DNA of 64,000 bases, from assembly GCA_036407035.1 (NCBI GenBank), contig DASXAA010000039.1:1-64000 (forward strand). Direction: 5' to 3'. The notes below the pieces were generated by a model. That model searched no databases. It was not told the DNA's origin and worked only from the letters and a program-made list of their open reading frames with translations. The position numbers and the translations under genes were made by a program. Within the stretch, counting starts at the first letter, position 1; each line of letters starts with the position of its first letter. Positions 31,138 through 39,131 of the stretch are shown here, piece after piece. The stretch comes from JACVRW01 sp036407035. GTDB lineage: Bacteria; Actinomycetota; Thermoleophilia; Solirubrobacterales; Thermoleophilaceae.

Positions 31138-32664
31138 GTGGCCATAACGGTGGCCGAGCTCGTCGCGGTGCCCTTCGTGAAGATGCGCTTTCACGCGGGG
31201 TCGGCCGGCGACGGCCGGCTTGTCTCCTGGGCGCACGCGTCGGACCTGCCGAACGCCGTCGAGTGGCTGGCCCCTGGCGACCTGCTCATGTCGAACGGGG
31301 TCAACCTCCCCGCCGACGCCGGTGGCCAGGTGGCCTTCCTCGAGGAGCTGGCGGCCGCCGGCCTGAGCGGCCTCGCGATCGGGGACGAGATGAACGCCCC
31401 GCCCCTCACCGCCAGGCTCCTCGCCAAGGCCGACGAGCTCGCCTTCCCGGTGCTGGCCATCCCGCTCGAGGTGCCGTTCGTGGCGATCTCGCGCGTCGTC
31501 GCAAACGCGAACTCCGACGAGGAGCACCGGCAGCTGGTGCGCACCGTGCGCCTGTACGAGAGCCTGCGGGAGGGCGTGACGACCGGCCGGCTGGGGGAGT
31601 CGCTGCTGGCGGAGCTCGGGCGCCAGCTCGCCTGCCGCCTGCTCCTGATCGACACCGCCACCGGGCTGCCCGTGCTCGGCGCCGACGACACCGTCCCGCC
31701 GGCCCTTCGCGGCCGCCTGGGCGAGGAGCTCGGCGCACGCAACGGCTCCATACCGGGCGTGCTGCGCGTTCCCTACGAGGGCGGCGTGGCGCTGGCGATG
31801 CGGGTCCCCTCCGCGCGCCCGGCGGCGCTCGTGGCGCTGTGCGAGGGCGAGGGCCGCGCCGACATGAACCTGCTCCAGCACGCCGCGAACATCGCGGCGC
31901 TGGAGGTGGAGCGCGTGAACTCCGAGCGGGAGCAGGAGCGGCGCGTGGGGCGCGACCTGCTGGCGCAGATGCTCGACCGGCGGCTCGAGCCGGCATCGGC
32001 GCTGCGCGAGCTGCGCGAGCACGGCATCGCCCCCGAGCGCGTGGTGGTGGTGGCCTTCAGGCCGGAGCCGGGCCTGGAGGAGGGCAACCTGCACCACGGG
32101 CTCGCCCAGCGGCGGCTGCCGCACCTGATCCTGTGGGACCCGCAGCGCGGACTGGTCCTGCTCCCGGACGGCGACCCGGCGATCGCGGCGCTCCGCGGCG
32201 CGCTCGGCGCCGAGGTCCCGCTGGGCGTGAGCGATCCGCTCGGGCGCCCGGACCGCGCCACCGACGCCGCCCGCGAGGCGCGCTGGGCGCACACGGCGGC
32301 GCGCAACCTGGGCCGCCCGCTCGTCCGGTACGGCGAGGGCACGCCGCTCTTCCTGCCGCGCACGCTCGGCGAGGCCGAGATGGCGGCGGACCGCGTGCTC
32401 GGGCCCGTGATCGCCTACGACGCCGAGCACGCGACCGAGCTGGTGCGCTCGCTCGGCGTCTTCCTCGAGCACAACCGCTCGTGGCAGCGCTCGGCCGAGG
32501 TGCTGCACGTGCACAAGCAGACGCTCGTGTACCGCATGCACCGCGTGGAGGAGCTGACCGGCCGCGACCTGCGCGACACGGCCGACGTCGTGCAGTTCTG
32601 GCTCGCCCTGCGCGCGCTCGAGTTCGCGCACGGCGAGCTGACGGCGATCCCGCAGCCGGGTTAG
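31138..32664 (+). CDS. PucR-family transcriptional regulator
   Basis: This 508-residue regulator has an N-terminal PucR ligand domain (ITVAELVAVPFVKMRFHAGS through LEVPFVAISRVV, residues 1-125), a middle GGDEF-like/GAF-like part and a C-terminal helix-turn-helix of the PucR/CdaR type (SAEVLHVHKQTLVYRMHRVE, near residue 465). Such proteins control purine, ureide and amino acid catabolism. It diverges from the DUF1989 operon. Start GTG 31138 is supported by a -10 6 nt before it and by the start of the conserved domain; GTG 31150 is an alternative. It is the only obvious candidate regulator for the surrounding guanidino genes. Confidence 0.88.
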   Translation: MAITVAELVAVPFVKMRFHAGSAGDGRLVSWAHASDLPNAVEWLAPGDLLMSNGVNLPADAGGQVAFLEELAAAGLSGLAIGDEMNAPPLTARLLAKADELAFPVLAIPLEVPFVAISRVVANANSDEEHRQLVRTVRLYESLREGVTTGRLGESLLAELGRQLACRLLLIDTATGLPVLGADDTVPPALRGRLGEELGARNGSIPGVLRVPYEGGVALAMRVPSARPAALVALCEGEGRADMNLLQHAANIAALEVERVNSEREQERRVGRDLLAQMLDRRLEPASALRELREHGIAPERVVVVAFRPEPGLEEGNLHHGLAQRRLPHLILWDPQRGLVLLPDGDPAIAALRGALGAEVPLGVSDPLGRPDRATDAAREARWAHTAARNLGRPLVRYGEGTPLFLPRTLGEAEMAADRVLGPVIAYDAEHATELVRSLGVFLEHNRSWQRSAEVLHVHKQTLVYRMHRVEELTGRDLRDTADVVQFWLALRALEFAHGELTAIPQPG

Positions 32665-32668
32665 CGGC

Positions 32669-34195
32669 TCAGACCGGGTCCGCCTGCCTCGACTCCGCCG
32701 GCGTGCCCCAGTGCACGGCCGTCGGGTCCGCCTCGAGGCGATCCTCCGCCGCCTTCATCTTCGACCGGCCCGGGATGTAGGCGAGGATTCCGAGCACCGC
32801 CACGATGCCGGTCATCACGAACACGGCCCAGTCCTGGTACCAGGGCACGCCCACGGCCCGCGGCCAGGCGATGTTGATGTACTCGAACACGGTCCAGATC
32901 GATGCGATGATCGCGACGGTCAGGCCCCAGCGGCCGAGGTTGAACACCGGCTCCTGCCAGCGGCCCTTGAGGCGCACCCAGGCCGCGCCCAGCACCGGGA
33001 AGGCGAACGAGATGTAGAAGCCGCCGGTCGCCATCGAGACGAGCGTGAGGTAGACGTTGTCGGACTGCGTCGACACGAGCAGCAGGCACGCGATGATGCA
33101 GGTCGTGTAGATGGTCGGCCGCGGCAGCCGCGCCCCGGGCGACAGCTTTCGCAGCCAGCTCGCCCCCGGCAGCACGTCCGCCCGCGCGAACGCCCACATG
33201 ATGCGCGAGCAGTTCGTCTGGATCGCGATCAGGCTGGCGGTGAAGCCGATGATGAACAACCCGAACAGGGGCTTCGTGATGTCCGAGCCCAGCTGGAAGG
33301 TGATCGTGTCCGCGACCGGATCGGCGACCTTGCCGGAGAGCACTGCGCCCCAGTCCGGGATCGCGAGGATGAGCGCGAGCGACGCGTAGCTGACCACGAC
33401 CGCGACCGTGACCAGCGAGAGGATCACGGCCTTGGGCACGTCGCGGCGAGGCTCCTTGCACTCCTCGGCGACGGAGGCTGCCGTGTCGAAGCCAACGTAC
33501 GCCCACCCGATGAAGGCGACCGCCCCGAAGAAGCCCGCCCAGATGAAGCCGCCGGGGCCGGAGCCCACGGCCCCCTGGTTGTGGAACAGCGAGCTGAGGG
33601 GCTGCTCGTTGTGGAAGAAGAGCAGCACGGTGCCGACGCCGATCGACCCGATCACCTCGGCGCAGATGCTGGCGGCCATGAAGAACTGGAGCGCCTTGCG
33701 GCTGAGGATGTTCATCAGCGTCCCGAACAGGACGAAGCCGATCGCCACCCACAGCTGCTCGCTCTTCGTGAAGGGGTCGTTGCCGAGCACGACCGGGACG
33801 AAGCCGGCTGCGCCGTAGGAGACGGCCGTCATCGTGATCATCAGCGTCCACATGTACGACCAGCCCGCGAACCAGCCGTAGGTCTCGTGGATCAGACGGC
33901 GCGACCACTGGTAGAGGCTGCCCTCGTACGGCCAGCGCGACGCGAGCTCCGCGAACACGAACGCCACCAGTACCTGGCCGGCAAGGACGACCCAGAAGCC
34001 CCACCAGGCCACCGGCCCGGCGCTCGTGACCGAGAACGTGAAGATCCCGTACAGCGCGACGATCGGCGAGATGAACGCGAACGCCAGCGCGAAGATCGCC
34101 CACAGGGAGAACTCTCGCTTGAGCCCCTCCTCCTCGCCGGTCGTGACCGATGCGTCGCCCTCGCCGAGCGTCGCCGCTCCCTGAGCTTCCGTCAC
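32669..34195 (-). CDS. APC-superfamily amino acid permease
   Basis: This 508-residue transporter has about 12 TM helices. The first helix region FSLWAIFALAFAFISPIVALYGIF and the FAELASRWPYEGSLYQWSRR loop match the amino acid-polyamine-choline permeases, especially the GABA/choline-type subgroup, and VGFDTAASVAEECKEPRRDV is the conserved helix 6-7 loop. The start is GTG 34195 with AAAGGGGAG upstream. It is divergent from the guanidine-hydrolase-like gene, with which it shares a candidate operator, so uptake of a guanidino compound, amine or amino acid is likely. It ends 4 nt from the convergent pucR gene. Confidence 0.9.
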   Translation of the reverse strand: MTEAQGAATLGEGDASVTTGEEEGLKREFSLWAIFALAFAFISPIVALYGIFTFSVTSAGPVAWWGFWVVLAGQVLVAFVFAELASRWPYEGSLYQWSRRLIHETYGWFAGWSYMWTLMITMTAVSYGAAGFVPVVLGNDPFTKSEQLWVAIGFVLFGTLMNILSRKALQFFMAASICAEVIGSIGVGTVLLFFHNEQPLSSLFHNQGAVGSGPGGFIWAGFFGAVAFIGWAYVGFDTAASVAEECKEPRRDVPKAVILSLVTVAVVVSYASLALILAIPDWGAVLSGKVADPVADTITFQLGSDITKPLFGLFIIGFTASLIAIQTNCSRIMWAFARADVLPGASWLRKLSPGARLPRPTIYTTCIIACLLLVSTQSDNVYLTLVSMATGGFYISFAFPVLGAAWVRLKGRWQEPVFNLGRWGLTVAIIASIWTVFEYINIAWPRAVGVPWYQDWAVFVMTGIVAVLGILAYIPGRSKMKAAEDRLEADPTAVHWGTPAESRQADPV

Positions 34196-34225
34196 GGGCT
34201 CTCTCCCCTTTCGGCCGATCCTCTA

Positions 34226-34245
34226 CCGCGGCCGAACGGCCGCGG
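34226..34245. promoter_or_regulatory. Perfect 9-bp hairpin at the start of the permease transcript
   Basis: CCGCGGCCG-AA-CGGCCGCGG lies 31 nt before the permease start codon, just downstream of its -10. In RNA it would form a very stable stem near the 5' end; in DNA it could be an operator at +1. Confidence 0.5.
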
Positions 34246-34252
34246 CGGGGTC

Positions 34253-34281
34253 ATTCTCCGGACGCGGCGGAGGCGGAGCAA
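34253..34281 (-). promoter_or_regulatory. Promoter of the APC permease gene
   Basis: On the minus strand TTGCTC (34281-34276), a 17-nt spacer and GAGAAT (34258-34253). The -10 resembles that of the DUF1989 operon (GAGACT). The shared 13-bp site lies 3 nt upstream of the -35, an activator-like position. Confidence 0.45.
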
Positions 34282-34284
34282 GAC

Positions 34285-34297
34285 GACGATCGTACGA
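34285..34297. promoter_or_regulatory. Candidate PucR operator, copy 2
   Basis: GACGATCGTACGA, identical to the inverted copy at 31101-31113. It lies between the two divergent promoters, next to the permease -35 and 37 nt upstream of the -35 of the guanidine-hydrolase-like gene. Confidence 0.55.
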
Positions 34298-34334
34298 AGG
34301 CGGAGGGCCCGTTTGATCCTTCGTCCGAGCCTTC

Positions 34335-34363
34335 TTGACCGGCCCCCCGCGGCTCGGTATGTA
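34335..34363 (+). promoter_or_regulatory. Promoter of the guanidine-hydrolase-like gene
   Basis: TTGACC (34335-34340), a 17-nt spacer and TATGTA (34358-34363) lie 40 nt before the ATG at 34404; a GAGGGGGAG ribosome site follows. This is the best sigma-70-like promoter in the region. Confidence 0.55.
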
Positions 34364-34403
34364 CGAGCCCGGCCGTTCGAACGCGGATGTGAGGGGGAGT
34401 CGC

Positions 34404-35615
34404 ATGGGCATGTTCCACCACCATCACGGAGACGGCGGGGGGTTCGACCGCGGCAGCCTGCGCGGGATGCAGGTGCTGAAGCGCCTGAAGGACATCACCG
34501 ACCGCCGTACCCGCGAGCAGCTCGAGCGCGGGCTCGACCTCGGGCTCGAGGCGGCGCCGTCGGTCCAGGACCGGACGATCTCCCTGTTCGCGCGCGGGCA
34601 GCAGCCCGCGTTCGCCGGCATCAACACGTTCATCAAGGCGCCCTACTGCGAGAACATCCGCGACGTCGGCAAGTACGACGTGGCGGTCGTGGGCGCGCCC
34701 TTCGACATGGGCACGACCTACCGCGCCGGGTGCCGCTTCGGCCCGCAGGCGGTGCGGCGCATCTCGGCGCTCTACGACTCCTACAACGCCGACATGGGCG
34801 TCGACCTCTACGAGGAGCTCAACCTCTGCGACGCCGGCGACATCTTCGTGATCCCGTCGAACATCGAGAAGTCGTTCGACCAGATCGACATGGCCGTGTC
34901 GTACATCCACGAGCAGGGCGCCTTCCCGGTCGTGATCGGCGGCGACCACTCGATCGGCTACCCGGACGTGCGCGCGATCGCGCCCCACATCGAGGGCAAG
35001 GTCGGCATCATTCACCTCGACCGCCACATCGACATGCAGGAACGGGACATGGACGAGCGCATGCACACCACGCCCTGGTTCCACGCGTCGAACATCCCCA
35101 ATGCGCCGCCCGCCAACCTGGTGCAGATGGGGATCGGCGGCTGGTACGGGTCGCGGCCGGGGATGAAGGTCGCGCGTGAGCGCGGCTCGACCGTGATCAC
35201 GATCTCCGACGTCGAGGAGCTCGGCGTGGAGAAGGCGATCGAGATCGCGCTCGAGTGCGCGTGGAAGGACGCCGAGGCGGTGTTCCTCTCGTTCGACATC
35301 GACTCGATCGACTCCGGCTTCGTGCCGGGCACGGGCTCGCCGGAGCCAGGCGGCCTGCTGCCGCGCGAGGCGCTGAAGGCGCTGCGGATGGTGGCGCGCG
35401 AGGGGATCTGCGGGATGGAGGTGGTTGAGATCGCGCCGCCGTACGACGTCTCCGACATGACGGCCCAGCTCGGCGCGCGGGCGATCATGGACGTGCTGGG
35501 CACGATGGTCGAATACGGCCACCTCGGCAGCCGCCCCAAGGCGGAGGTGGAGCGGCGGGAGCAGGAGCGCGCGGAGCGCGCGCGGCACGAGGCGGAGTCG
35601 GCCGAGGCCGACTGA
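34404..35615 (+). CDS. Ureohydrolase resembling nickel-dependent guanidine hydrolase (GdmH/Sll1077 type)
   Basis: This 403-residue enzyme is longer than normal agmatinases (about 300-320) because of an N-terminal extension of about 85 residues that begins with a His-rich MGMFHHHHGDGG. Metal motifs are IGGDHSIGYP, HLDRHIDMQERDMDERMHTT and SFDIDSIDSGFVPG. The second motif has Arg in place of the usual Ala. From memory, this DRHxD form, the DERMHTxPWFHA segment and the extension are shared with cyanobacterial guanidine hydrolases, which split guanidine to ammonia and urea with nickel. HypA/HypB-like nickel chaperones, often nearby, are not in the window. The ATG at 34404 follows a strong GAGGGGGAG site. 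The substrate call is inference. Confidence 0.7.
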   Translation: MGMFHHHHGDGGGFDRGSLRGMQVLKRLKDITDRRTREQLERGLDLGLEAAPSVQDRTISLFARGQQPAFAGINTFIKAPYCENIRDVGKYDVAVVGAPFDMGTTYRAGCRFGPQAVRRISALYDSYNADMGVDLYEELNLCDAGDIFVIPSNIEKSFDQIDMAVSYIHEQGAFPVVIGGDHSIGYPDVRAIAPHIEGKVGIIHLDRHIDMQERDMDERMHTTPWFHASNIPNAPPANLVQMGIGGWYGSRPGMKVARERGSTVITISDVEELGVEKAIEIALECAWKDAEAVFLSFDIDSIDSGFVPGTGSPEPGGLLPREALKALRMVAREGICGMEVVEIAPPYDVSDMTAQLGARAIMDVLGTMVEYGHLGSRPKAEVERREQERAERARHEAESAEAD

Positions 35616-35616
35616 C

Positions 35617-36480
35617 ATGGGGTGGCGCGGCGAGAGCAGCGCCGTGGCGGTGCTCTCGTTCGACGTCGACGCCGAGTCGCCGATCCTCGCGGCCGGACGG
35701 CGCTATGCCGACCACGCGATGGTCATGACGCATCAGGCCTACGGGCCTCTGGTCGGGGTGCCGCGGCTGCTCGAGCTGCTGTCCGAGTACGGGCTGCCGG
35801 CCACGTTCTTCGTACCGGGGCTGACCGCCGAGCGCCACCCGGAGGCGGTCGACAGGATCGCGGCGGCGGGCCACGAGGTCGGGCACCACTCGTACAGCCA
35901 CCGCAGCGCGGTCGACCTGTCCGAGTCGGAGGAGCGGGCCGACTTCGAGCGCGCGCTCGCCGCGCTGGAGCGCGTGGGCGTGCGGCCGGCAGGCCACCGG
36001 GCGGCGATGTGGGAGGCGAGCTGGAACACGCCGGCGCTGGTGGCCGAGTACGGGCTGTCGTACGACTCGAGCCTGATGGACTCGGACCGCCCCTACAGGC
36101 TGCGCACGTCCGCCGGGACGATCGCGGAGCTGCCGCCGCACTGGAGCCTCGACGACTGGGAGCAGTACGCGTTCCTGCCGCGCCCGGAGATCGGCGCGGT
36201 GATCGAGTCGCCCGCGAAGGTGGTCGAGATGTGGAAGGCGGAGCTCGACGCGATGCGCCGCCACGGCTGCCTGTTCATGCTCACGTGCCACCCGTTCCTG
36301 TCGGGGCGGCCGTCGCGGGTGGAGGCGCTGCGCTCGCTGATCGAGCACGCGCTGGATCGCGGCGACGTGGAGTTCTGCTCAGCGGAGGCTGTGGCGCGGC
36401 GGGCGCTGGAGGATGGCGAGGCGCCGGAGCGGGAGGTGCGGGCGATGGAGGTCGATCCGGAGGTCTATCCGGAGGTTTGA
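35617..36480 (+). CDS. Polysaccharide deacetylase family protein (PuuE/allantoinase-like)
   Basis: This 287-residue protein belongs to the NodB-homology deacetylases. Motifs: SFDVDAES at the N-terminus (the first Asp pair), GHEVGHHSYSHRSA (metal His residues) and LTCHPFLSGR (C-terminal His). The lack of a signal peptide and the YGPLVGVPRLLELLSEYGLP stretch favour the cytoplasmic amidohydrolase branch that includes PuuE allantoinase and imide hydrolases over cell-wall deacetylases. The ATG lies 1 nt after the guanidine-hydrolase-like stop, so the two are one operon. It may open a cyclic ureide or imide in the same nitrogen pathway; that is inferred. Confidence 0.82.
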   Translation: MGWRGESSAVAVLSFDVDAESPILAAGRRYADHAMVMTHQAYGPLVGVPRLLELLSEYGLPATFFVPGLTAERHPEAVDRIAAAGHEVGHHSYSHRSAVDLSESEERADFERALAALERVGVRPAGHRAAMWEASWNTPALVAEYGLSYDSSLMDSDRPYRLRTSAGTIAELPPHWSLDDWEQYAFLPRPEIGAVIESPAKVVEMWKAELDAMRRHGCLFMLTCHPFLSGRPSRVEALRSLIEHALDRGDVEFCSAEAVARRALEDGEAPEREVRAMEVDPEVYPEV

Positions 36481-36551
36481 CGCGCGCCGTTCGGCCCGCC
36501 GCGCTTTGCTTCGCGTTGCCGGACGGCGGCAACGAAACGGGGTTCGGCCGG

Positions 36552-36602
36552 GAGTGTGGGCGCACTTTTGGTCGTATGTGACCCCGAAGTGCGCCCACAC
36601 TC
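36552..36602. repeat. 51-nt palindrome (copy B)
   Basis: A perfect 16-bp inverted repeat (GAGTGTGGGCGCACTT and its complement) with a short inner GGTC/GACC stem. It lies in the 209-nt gap between convergent genes. The outer 8 bp GAGTGTGG/CCACACTC and the total length equal those of the element at 19560-19610. It probably terminates both flanking transcripts. Confidence 0.7.
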
Positions 36603-36689
36603 GGGGAACGGGCTCGCGGGCGGCGGACCGGCCTCCTTCCCCAGCCCCATGGCGGTCCGCGCCCGGCGGCGCCCGCCGAGCGACAGGCC

Positions 36690-37451
36690 CTACGCCAGCG
36701 CCCTCGTCGTCCCCCCGTTCGGCTGCAGTATCTGCCCGACGAACGCGCTCGCCCGCTCGCTCGCCAGGAAGGTCGCCAGCGCCGCCACCTCCTCGGGCCG
36801 GCCGATTCGCTTGATCGGCGTCTCGGCCGCGTAGCGCACGCGGATCTCCTCGGGGGACACGCCGGCGTCGAGGGCGTCCACGTCCAGCTGCGGCGTGTCC
36901 ATGATCCCGGGGGCGATCGCGTTCGCGCTGATGCCCTCCGGGCCGAGCTCGCGGGCGAGCGTCTTCGTCAGCGCGATCAGCCCGGTCTTGGAGCACGAGT
37001 ACGCCGTCGCGTTCGCCCACCCCACCACGCCGAACTCCGAGGCGATGATCACGATCCGGCCGCCGCCCCTGCGGCGCATCCCCGGCAGCGCCGACCGGAT
37101 CAGGTGGAAGGTGCCGGTCAGGTTCACGTCCACGTTCAGCCACCAGTCCTCCGGCTCGTGCTCGGTGAACGGGCTCATGCTCATGTACGCGTGATTGGCG
37201 GCCAGCACGTCGAGGTCGCCGACCTCCGCCTCGATCTCCTCGAACATCCGCGCCACCGCCGCCGGGTCGGAGACGTCGGCGATCACCGGCACGGCGCCCG
37301 TCGCGGCGACCACCTCGTCCAGGCCGTCGGACGGCTTGCGGTCGTTCACGACCAAGCGCGCGCCCTCGCGGCCGAACCGCTCCGCGATCCTCCTCCCCAG
37401 CCCCTGCCCCGCCCCGCTCACCAGCGCCACCTTGCCGTCCAGCATCCCCAT
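36690..37451 (-). CDS. Short-chain dehydrogenase/reductase (SDR)
   Basis: This 253-residue classical SDR starts MGMLDGKVALVSGAGQGLGRR, with the NAD(P) glycine motif GAGQGLG. NDRKPSD after the second strand has an acidic residue that favours NAD. The catalytic Ser is in IIASEFGVVGW and the YxxxK pair in YSCSK. The GxxAQ-like ANAIAPGIMDTPQL segment is typical. Its start codon overlaps the stop of a second SDR (TGATG), so the two are translated together. Substrate unknown; paired SDRs often act on hydroxy acids or steroids. Confidence 0.9.
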   Translation of the reverse strand: MGMLDGKVALVSGAGQGLGRRIAERFGREGARLVVNDRKPSDGLDEVVAATGAVPVIADVSDPAAVARMFEEIEAEVGDLDVLAANHAYMSMSPFTEHEPEDWWLNVDVNLTGTFHLIRSALPGMRRRGGGRIVIIASEFGVVGWANATAYSCSKTGLIALTKTLARELGPEGISANAIAPGIMDTPQLDVDALDAGVSPEEIRVRYAAETPIKRIGRPEEVAALATFLASERASAFVGQILQPNGGTTRALA

Positions 37452-38143
37452 CAGATCACCGCCCCGGCGTTCGGCGACAGCGCCTGGCCCTGGAAGTACG
37501 TGCCCTCCTCGACCAGGAACACCACCGAGTCCGCCACCTCGTCCGGCGTGACGAGCCGCCCGAGCGGCAGCGTCGCGAGGTAGTCGGGCGCCCGCCAGGG
37601 CGAGTCGGGCGGGAGCAGCGGCGTGTCGGTCGGCCCCGGGGCCACGCTGTTCACGCGGATTCCCTTGTCCGCCAGCTCCCAGCCGAGCGAGCGCGTAAAC
37701 CCGAGCACGGCGCCCTTCGCGGCGGCGTAGTGCGCGTCGCCGGGCCCGCCGCCTGCCAGCGCCAGCTCCGAGGAGATCGTCACGACGATCCCCTCGCCGC
37801 GCGCGAGCATCCCGGGCAGCACCTCCCAGCAGGCGTTCGCCGCGCCGCCGAGGTGCACGCGCAGCATCCGCCGCCAGCGCTCGTCGTCGATCTCCGCCAC
37901 CGGCACCATCTCGTAGAAGCCGGCGGCGGTCACGAGCAGCGAGATCGGCCCGAGCTCCTCGGTCGCCCGGGCGACCGCCGCCGCCACGGCGGCGCGGTCG
38001 CTCACGTCTGCCCGCAGCGCGAGCTCCGTGCCCGACTCCTCGAGGTCCACGCCCGCCACGCGCCAGCCGCGCTCCGCGAGCCGACCGGCGATCGCCGCGC
38101 CGATGCCGCTCGCCGCCCCCGTGACCAACGCGCCACCGGTCAT
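37451..38143 (-). CDS. Short-chain dehydrogenase/reductase, first of an SDR pair
   Basis: This 230-residue SDR has TGAASGIGAAIAG (cofactor glycines), Asp in VAGVDLEESG (NAD preference), Ser in VTISSELALAGG and the catalytic YAAAK. It is only distantly similar to the downstream SDR, so the pair is not a recent duplication. The ATG at 38143 is 34 nt from the divergent ureohydrolase start, so both promoters are squeezed into that gap. A shared pathway with the ureohydrolase is possible but unproven. Confidence 0.9.
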   Translation of the reverse strand: MTGGALVTGAASGIGAAIAGRLAERGWRVAGVDLEESGTELALRADVSDRAAVAAAVARATEELGPISLLVTAAGFYEMVPVAEIDDERWRRMLRVHLGGAANACWEVLPGMLARGEGIVVTISSELALAGGGPGDAHYAAAKGAVLGFTRSLGWELADKGIRVNSVAPGPTDTPLLPPDSPWRAPDYLATLPLGRLVTPDEVADSVVFLVEEGTYFQGQALSPNAGAVI

Positions 38144-38165
38144 GGCCGGCGATCCTCTCACACCA

Positions 38166-38171
38166 TAAGCT
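38166..38171 (+). promoter_or_regulatory. -10 hexamer for a leaderless ureohydrolase mRNA
   Basis: TAAGCT is followed by 6 nt and the ATG at 38178, with no ribosome site in the 34-nt gap from the divergent SDR. Confidence 0.4.
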
Positions 38172-38177
38172 GGCCCG

Positions 38178-39131
38178 ATGCCGGAGCTCCCGATCGGCCA
38201 GGTCGACGCGCTCGCGGTCCCGCGCTTCGCCGGCATCCGCACGTTCGCCCGCCTGCCGACACTCGCCGAGGCGGGGCGCGCCGACGTCGCGGTGCTGGGC
38301 GCGCCCTTCGACGGCGCGACGACGTTCCGCGCCGGCGCGCGCTTCGGGCCGGCGGGGATCCGCGAGGCGTCGCTGCTCCTGCGCCCGTACAACGAGGCGC
38401 TCGCCGTGGCCCCGTTCGAGGCGGTGCAGGTCGCGGACGCGGGTGACGCGCCCGCGACGCCGATCGACGTCGAGGCCGGCCACCGCGCGATCGAGGACGC
38501 CGCGCGCGCCGTGACCGAGGGCGGCGGCCGGGTGATCGGCCTCGGCGGCGACCACTCCGTGAGCCTGCCGCTGCTGCGCGCCGCCGCGGCGTCGCGCGGA
38601 CCGCTGTCGCTGCTCCAGTTCGACGCGCACACCGACACCTGGGACTCCTACTTCGGCGCGAAGGTCACCCACGGCACGATCTTCCGGCGCGCGGCCGAGG
38701 AGGGACTCCTCGATCCGCACAGCTCGGTGCAGATCGGGCTCCGCGGCTCGCTGTACTCGCCCGAGGACATGGCCGAGAACCGCGAGCTCGGCTTCTCGAC
38801 GCTGCTCGCCCGTGAGCTCGACGGGGCCGGCGTGACCGGCGCGCTCGAGCTGATCCACGAGCGCGCCGGCGACGCGATCTACGTCACGGTCGACATCGAC
38901 GTGCTCGACCCCGCCTTCGCGCCGGGCACGGGCACGCCCGAGGCGGGCGGCCTCAGCAGCCGCGAGCTGCTCGCACTGCTGCGCGGGCTGGCGGACCTCG
39001 CCCCGCGCATCGCAGGCGCCGACGTGGTGGAGGTCTCGCCGCCGTACGACCCGAGCGGCGTGACGGCGCTGGCCGGCGCGAACGCCGCCTACGAGCTCGT
39101 CGGGCTGGCCGCGCTCGCCGCGAGCGCCTGA
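38178..39131 (+). CDS. Ureohydrolase, agmatinase-like with canonical motifs
   Basis: This 317-residue enzyme has the standard agmatinase/guanidinobutyrase motifs: LGGDHSVSLP, QFDAHTDTWD (the canonical DAHxD) and TVDIDVLDPAFAPGTGTPE. The length is normal. It is the third ureohydrolase in 10 kb and the only one with an unaltered second motif, so it likely acts on agmatine or a guanidino acid such as 4-guanidinobutyrate. No candidate PucR site is seen in its short upstream gap, so it may be regulated apart from the other two. Its end overlaps the convergent ligase gene by 43 nt. Confidence 0.88.
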   Translation: MPELPIGQVDALAVPRFAGIRTFARLPTLAEAGRADVAVLGAPFDGATTFRAGARFGPAGIREASLLLRPYNEALAVAPFEAVQVADAGDAPATPIDVEAGHRAIEDAARAVTEGGGRVIGLGGDHSVSLPLLRAAAASRGPLSLLQFDAHTDTWDSYFGAKVTHGTIFRRAAEEGLLDPHSSVQIGLRGSLYSPEDMAENRELGFSTLLARELDGAGVTGALELIHERAGDAIYVTVDIDVLDPAFAPGTGTPEAGGLSSRELLALLRGLADLAPRIAGADVVEVSPPYDPSGVTALAGANAAYELVGLAALAASA

